Positions 8,137-10,563 of a stretch of 10,563 nt of DNA are shown here, in pieces. Below the pieces are notes generated by a model. That model was not told the origin of the DNA and made no database searches. It saw only the letters and a program-made list of their open reading frames with translations. Source of the DNA: RPRI01 sp051233685 (GTDB taxonomy: Bacteria > Desulfobacterota > Desulfobacteria > Desulfobacterales > RPRI01); NCBI RefSeq assembly GCF_051233685.1, contig NZ_JBAMMY010000074.1, positions 1 to 10,563 on the forward strand. The letters run 5' to 3'. Position numbers and translations under genes: made by a program. Within the stretch, counting starts at the first letter, position 1. Each line of letters opens with the position of its first letter.

Positions 8137-9039
8137 TCATGTTGTGAGAATATTATTAAGTGCGCTCTTTATATCCGGATATTTAAACATAAAACCATAT
8201 TTTAAAAGTCTTTCGGGAATTACACGCTGGCTTGCCAGAATGGAAGCTCCGAATTCTCCCAACAAAATCTTTATTATAAAAGCAGGAGCAGGCATAAAGG
8301 CCGGCCTGTGAAGAATTCCTGCAATTGTTTTAACCAGCTCAATGTTTCTTACGGATCCGGGAGCTGTAAAATTTAAAGCTCCGCTTACAGATTTGTTTTC
8401 AAATATAAAAAGCATTGCCGAAATAAGATCTTCAATATGAATCCATGGAAACCATTGCTTTCCGTTTCCAAGAGGTCCTCCGACAAAATAGCGTATGGGC
8501 GGTATCATTTGTTTTAACGCCCCGCCGCCTTTTCCGAGTACAATACCAAAACGCGTTACAGCAACTCTGACTCCTTTGTCTTTTGCCTTAAATGCTTCTT
8601 TCTCCCAATCTGTGCACACTGTAGCAAGAAAATCATTTCCGGCAGGCTCATTCTCAGTCAGTATATCATCTCCCCTGTTTCCATAATAGCCCGCTGCCGA
8701 AGTGCTGCAAAGAGTTATATCTCTATCTGAGGGAAGGGCTTCAACAAGATTGCGTGTGGTAAGTATTCTGCTTGAGTGTATGGATTTTTTATAATCATCG
8801 TTCCAGCGATTGAATATAGATCTTCCGGCAAGATTGATAACAGCATCAACGTCATTGAGTTCCTCTTGCCAGGAGCCTTTTTGAGTTGTATCTGCTAAGA
8901 CATATTTTAAATTCGGATGCCTCAATGCATTATCTGACAGAGGTCCGCCAACAGATATGACATAATATCCCTTTTTGACAAAGGCATCGGAAAGATACGA
9001 TCCTATAAAACCTGTTCCACCGGTAATTAATATCTTCAT
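8137..9039 (-). CDS. TIGR01777-type NAD(P)-dependent epimerase/SDR protein (YfcH-like)
   Basis: This 300-residue extended short-chain dehydrogenase-like protein has a nucleotide-binding loop GGTGFIG at 7-13, INLAG at 68-72, STSAAGYYG (112-120) and the family-specific FPWIHIED (197-204). The C-terminus (PERLLKYGFMFKYPDI) matches the small DUF1731-like tail typical of TIGR01777 proteins. In these proteins the usual SDR catalytic YxxxK is altered, and the substrate is unknown. The frame is open back to an ATG at 9102, but I place the start at 9039. MKILITGGTG is the normal N-terminus there, and AGGA lies about nine bases upstream; the extra 21 residues would precede the Rossmann fold without purpose. 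It converges with acnA with only 64 bases between the stops. No function beyond the fold is claimed. Confidence 0.9.
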   Translation of the reverse strand: MKILITGGTGFIGSYLSDAFVKKGYYVISVGGPLSDNALRHPNLKYVLADTTQKGSWQEELNDVDAVINLAGRSIFNRWNDDYKKSIHSSRILTTRNLVEALPSDRDITLCSTSAAGYYGNRGDDILTENEPAGNDFLATVCTDWEKEAFKAKDKGVRVAVTRFGIVLGKGGGALKQMIPPIRYFVGGPLGNGKQWFPWIHIEDLISAMLFIFENKSVSGALNFTAPGSVRNIELVKTIAGILHRPAFMPAPAFIIKILLGEFGASILASQRVIPERLLKYGFMFKYPDIKSALNNILTT

Positions 9040-9060
9040 ATTTGATATTCCTAACTTCGG

Positions 9061-9103
9061 TAAATGCAATTTTATTTCAAGAATAACGTATATTAAATGC
9101 AAT
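9061..9103. repeat. Two perfect TAAATGCAAT repeats upstream of the SDR gene
   Basis: TAAATGCAAT occurs at 9061-9070 and 9094-9103, 33 bases apart, about three helical turns. A related TAAATGCAA also occurs in the carboxypeptidase upstream region near 2119. The position suits a regulator binding site for the SDR gene, but chance is possible in AT-rich DNA. Confidence 0.3.
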
Positions 9104-9195
9104 AATCGATGAAAGTTAAACGCTATTTTCCAAAAAAGGTATAACTCGCATTAAGCGTAATAAAAAAGTGGGAAATTGAAGCTGAAATGATTATA

Positions 9196-9238
9196 AAAAC
9201 AGGGTAAATTTGATTGTCTTTCAATGTTACCCTGTTTT
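9196..9238 (-). terminator. Rho-independent terminator after the HesB-like gene
   Basis: A perfect 12-base-pair stem, AAAACAGGGTAA (9196-9207) with TTACCCTGTTTT (9227-9238), encloses a 19-base loop. Read on the minus strand it begins about 20 bases after the TAA of the HesB-like gene, and the transcript ends in a run of U (TTTTTATAA). It also shows that the HesB-like gene is transcribed separately from the SDR gene downstream. Confidence 0.8.
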
Positions 9239-9258
9239 ATGATTAAGCTGTGAGTATA

Positions 9259-9585
9259 TTAAGATCCTGTGCTGCAAGAGCCGCCTGTGCCGCAACTTGA
9301 GCATGCAGAAGGAGCGCTCATATCTAATCCGGATGTAATTTTGAAACCGATTTGGCCATAATCTACTTTAACCGGTTTGGCTTTTTCAAGAAAATCCTTG
9401 TTAATTATATATTTAAAGCCATCTACCTCATATATTTTATCAGATTCATTGGGCTCATCCAGAGCCAGTGCCAGAGAAGGCCCACCTCATCCACCCTGGT
9501 TTAAAAAGATTCTGACAGGTGTTGCTTCTTTTCCTTCAAAGTATTCAGCTATCTGTTTGCTAGCCGTTGGTGTTATCTCAACCAT
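9259..9585 (-). CDS. HesB/IscA-like protein with in-frame TGA, probable selenoprotein
   Basis: Reading through one TGA (codon 33, 9487-9489), this frame gives 108 residues, the usual length for the HesB/IscA/ErpA family of iron-sulfur carrier proteins. The N-terminus is MVEITPTASKQIAEYF, then VRIFLNQGG-U-GGPSLALALDEP. The interrupted position is that of the first conserved ligand cysteine (Cys35 in IscA), and GGPSLALALDEP continues in frame without a gap. The C-terminus has C95, C98 and C104 (ACSSCGTGGSC) in place of the classical CxC. The start ATG has a very strong RBS (GAGGAGGGG, five bases away). TGA acts as an ordinary stop in pabA, acnA and the SDR gene, so code reassignment is unlikely. 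HesB-like selenoproteins are an established bacterial family. The alternative is a nonsense mutation of a Cys codon (TGC/TGT to TGA). Intact flanks and signals argue against decay. Confidence 0.85.
9450..9484 (-). promoter_or_regulatory. Candidate bacterial SECIS-like hairpin after the TGA codon
   Basis: Two bases after the TGA, the minus-strand RNA can pair UGGGC (9484-9480) with GCCCA (9454-9450). A 1x3 internal loop follows, then a short UUC/GGA stem, then a 15-base loop (9475-9461) holding two GG pairs. Bacterial SECIS elements lie just 3' of the UGA and have guanines in the apical loop recognised by SelB. The position fits. The inner stem is weak and the fold was made by eye. Confidence 0.45.
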
Positions 9586-9658
9586 GTTAACCCCTCCTCA
9601 TTATATTAGTTTAACCTCTATGCTGTTTGTTTGAGCAAAATAAAATATCTTTCATTTG

Positions 9659-9716
9659 CCTTGTTTGTAAACTAATTATAGAAAGAGTGTTTGTCAATCT
9701 TTATTGAAAAACAAGG
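9659..9716. repeat. Inverted repeat around promoter-like boxes upstream of the HesB-like gene
   Basis: CCTTGTTT (9659-9666) is repeated inverted as AAACAAGG (9709-9716). Between them, on the minus strand, lie a perfect TTGACA (9697-9692) and a perfect TATAAT (9680-9675), but only 11 bases apart, too close for a normal sigma-70 promoter. TGTTTGT also occurs at 9624, 9662 and 9688. This may be the control region of the HesB-like gene; no regulator is identified. Confidence 0.35.
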
Positions 9717-9778
9717 TCATTCATAAATGCCGGTTAATAATACCTGTGATATTTGGCCGATATCAACTTACCATTGAT

Positions 9779-10312
9779 TTAACTTGCTGATTTAAATGTT
9801 ATATAATTTTTATAAACATCAAAATCTTTTGCAGAAAAAAGAATAAAAATAACTTTTGTTAAAGAGCTATTTCTTTTATCCAAAAAGCTATAAGTGGTAT
9901 TTATGGCGATTTTGCATGCATCTTCGATCGGATATCCATAAACTCCACAGCTGATCGCAGGAAAAGCTATGGATTTTATATTTTTTTCTGAAGCCAGTTG
10001 CAGGCTGTTTAGATAACATCGGGATAATAAAATGCTGTCTTCCGGTTTTCCGCTGTACACAGGGCCTACAGTATGAATTACATATAAAGCCAAAAGATTA
10101 TAACCATTTGTAATTTTAGCTTCTCCTGTATCGCATCCTCCAAGTCTTTTGCATTCTTCCAGCAGTTTCGGGCCTGCCCCACGATGGATTGCTCCGTCAA
10201 CTCCGCCTCCTCCCAGAAGAGAATGGTTTGCTGCATTGACTATTGCATCAACATTAAGTTTTGTAATATCTCCTTGCTTAATTTCTATTTTATCAAGAAC
10301 TTCTTTTTTCAT
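9779..10312 (-). CDS. Macro-domain protein, O-acetyl-ADP-ribose deacetylase-like (YmdB/MacroD type)
   Basis: This is a stand-alone macro domain of 177 residues, the length of YmdB/MacroD-type proteins. These bind ADP-ribose and remove it from O-acetyl-ADP-ribose or from modified acidic residues. Visible motifs are GDIT (14-17), VDAIVNAAN (21-29) with the ribose-contacting Asn, LLGGGGVDGAIH (32-43) as the phosphate loop, HTVGP (80-84) and FPAISCGVYGYP (117-128). I start at ATG 10312, because AGGGG then lies six bases upstream. The ATG at 10318 touches the RBS and would add only Met-Asn. It is about 190 bases upstream of the HesB-like gene on the same strand, with promoter-like signals between them. 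No toxin or ADP-ribosyltransferase partner (DarT or similar) is in the window, so a housekeeping role is more likely. Confidence 0.92.
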   Translation of the reverse strand: MKKEVLDKIEIKQGDITKLNVDAIVNAANHSLLGGGGVDGAIHRGAGPKLLEECKRLGGCDTGEAKITNGYNLLALYVIHTVGPVYSGKPEDSILLSRCYLNSLQLASEKNIKSIAFPAISCGVYGYPIEDACKIAINTTYSFLDKRNSSLTKVIFILFSAKDFDVYKNYITFKSAS

Positions 10313-10411
10313 GTTCATCCCCTGTTAATAAATGATGTGAATTATTGAGCCAGCTTAAAGGCGGGTATTAATTTTAATCGCAGAAATAAATATTTTTATT
10401 GAACGTATATA

Positions 10412-10437
10412 TCAGACAACCTATATATAGTGTCTGA
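10412..10437. repeat. Near-perfect 26-bp palindrome upstream of the macro-domain gene
   Basis: TCAGACA (10412-10418) and TGTCTGA (10431-10437) are perfect seven-base inverted arms. They flank the perfect palindrome CTATATATAG (10421-10430), offset by AC (10419-10420). It lies about 100 bases before the macro-domain start. It could be an operator or a transcript hairpin; no U-run follows it on either strand, so it is not a classical terminator. Confidence 0.45.
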
Positions 10438-10462
10438 ACGGAAAGTCATAGTTTTTTTAAAG

Positions 10463-10563
10463 TCAGCCGGATAGCTGATGGCAGTTTATTAAATTACTAC
10501 CATTCAAATCATTGGCATCCGATTGTGAATCAAGTTTTTGCGATATTTTCTCAACAACCGGAC
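10463..10563 (-). CDS. C-terminal end of an unidentified protein, cut by window edge
   Basis: The minus strand has an open frame from the right edge to TGA at 10463-10465, giving 32 residues that start PVVEKISQKLDSQSDAND and end NCHQLSG. The other two minus frames close sooner. The stretch is hydrophilic and has no motif I know. An open run of this length can be chance, so the gene is uncertain. Confidence 0.3.
   Translation of the reverse strand, partial: PVVEKISQKLDSQSDANDLNGSNLINCHQLSG

Noticed and set aside
9377..9634. 85-residue plus-strand frame over the HesB-like gene
   Set aside because: The opposite strand encodes a coherent HesB/IscA-like protein with RBS and terminator; this frame is its shadow.
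9779..10318. Macro-domain protein as the antitoxin of an ADP-ribosylating toxin pair (DarG-like)
   Set aside because: No DarT or other ADP-ribosyltransferase-like gene is adjacent, and the protein lacks the extra C-terminal domain of DarG.

Overview
The window is about 10.5 kb of AT-rich bacterial chromosome. It most resembles an anaerobic deltaproteobacterium of the Desulfobacterota (Desulfobacterales type). That is an inference from the style of the proteins, the IS701-type transposase start, a full-length AcnA-type aconitase and a probable selenoprotein of the HesB/IscA family. No rRNA or tRNA is present to settle it.

Layout. The left edge (1-846) is mobile-element territory: the 5' end of an IS701-like transposase on the minus strand, then a decayed IS1-like transposase on the plus strand that has no ordinary start codon, a frameshift and an early stop. 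A penicillin-binding D,D-carboxypeptidase gene (946-2037, minus) with a very basic C-terminal tail follows. About 530 bp of AT-rich DNA separates it from a divergent plus-strand cluster: pabA (2564-3136), a pabB-pabC fusion (3150-5372) and acnA (5391-8072). The gaps in this cluster are 13 and 18 nt, so it reads as one transcription unit with a good sigma-70-like promoter at 2478-2506. PabA supplies ammonia from glutamine, the PabB part turns chorismate into aminodeoxychorismate, and the PabC part releases p-aminobenzoate for folate. Aconitase belongs to the TCA cycle and its link to the pab genes is positional only.

The right part holds three complete minus-strand genes: a TIGR01777-type SDR protein (8137-9039), a small HesB/IscA-like protein (9259-9585) and a macro-domain ADP-ribose hydrolase-like protein (9779-10312). 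The end of an unidentified minus-strand ORF touches the right edge.

The most notable item is the HesB/IscA-like gene. Its frame is interrupted once, by TGA at 9487-9489, exactly where the first conserved iron-sulfur ligand cysteine should be. A possible SECIS-like hairpin starts two bases after it, and a strong RBS and a strong terminator flank the gene. The simplest reading is a selenocysteine codon. An ORF caller that treats TGA only as a stop would miss this gene completely.
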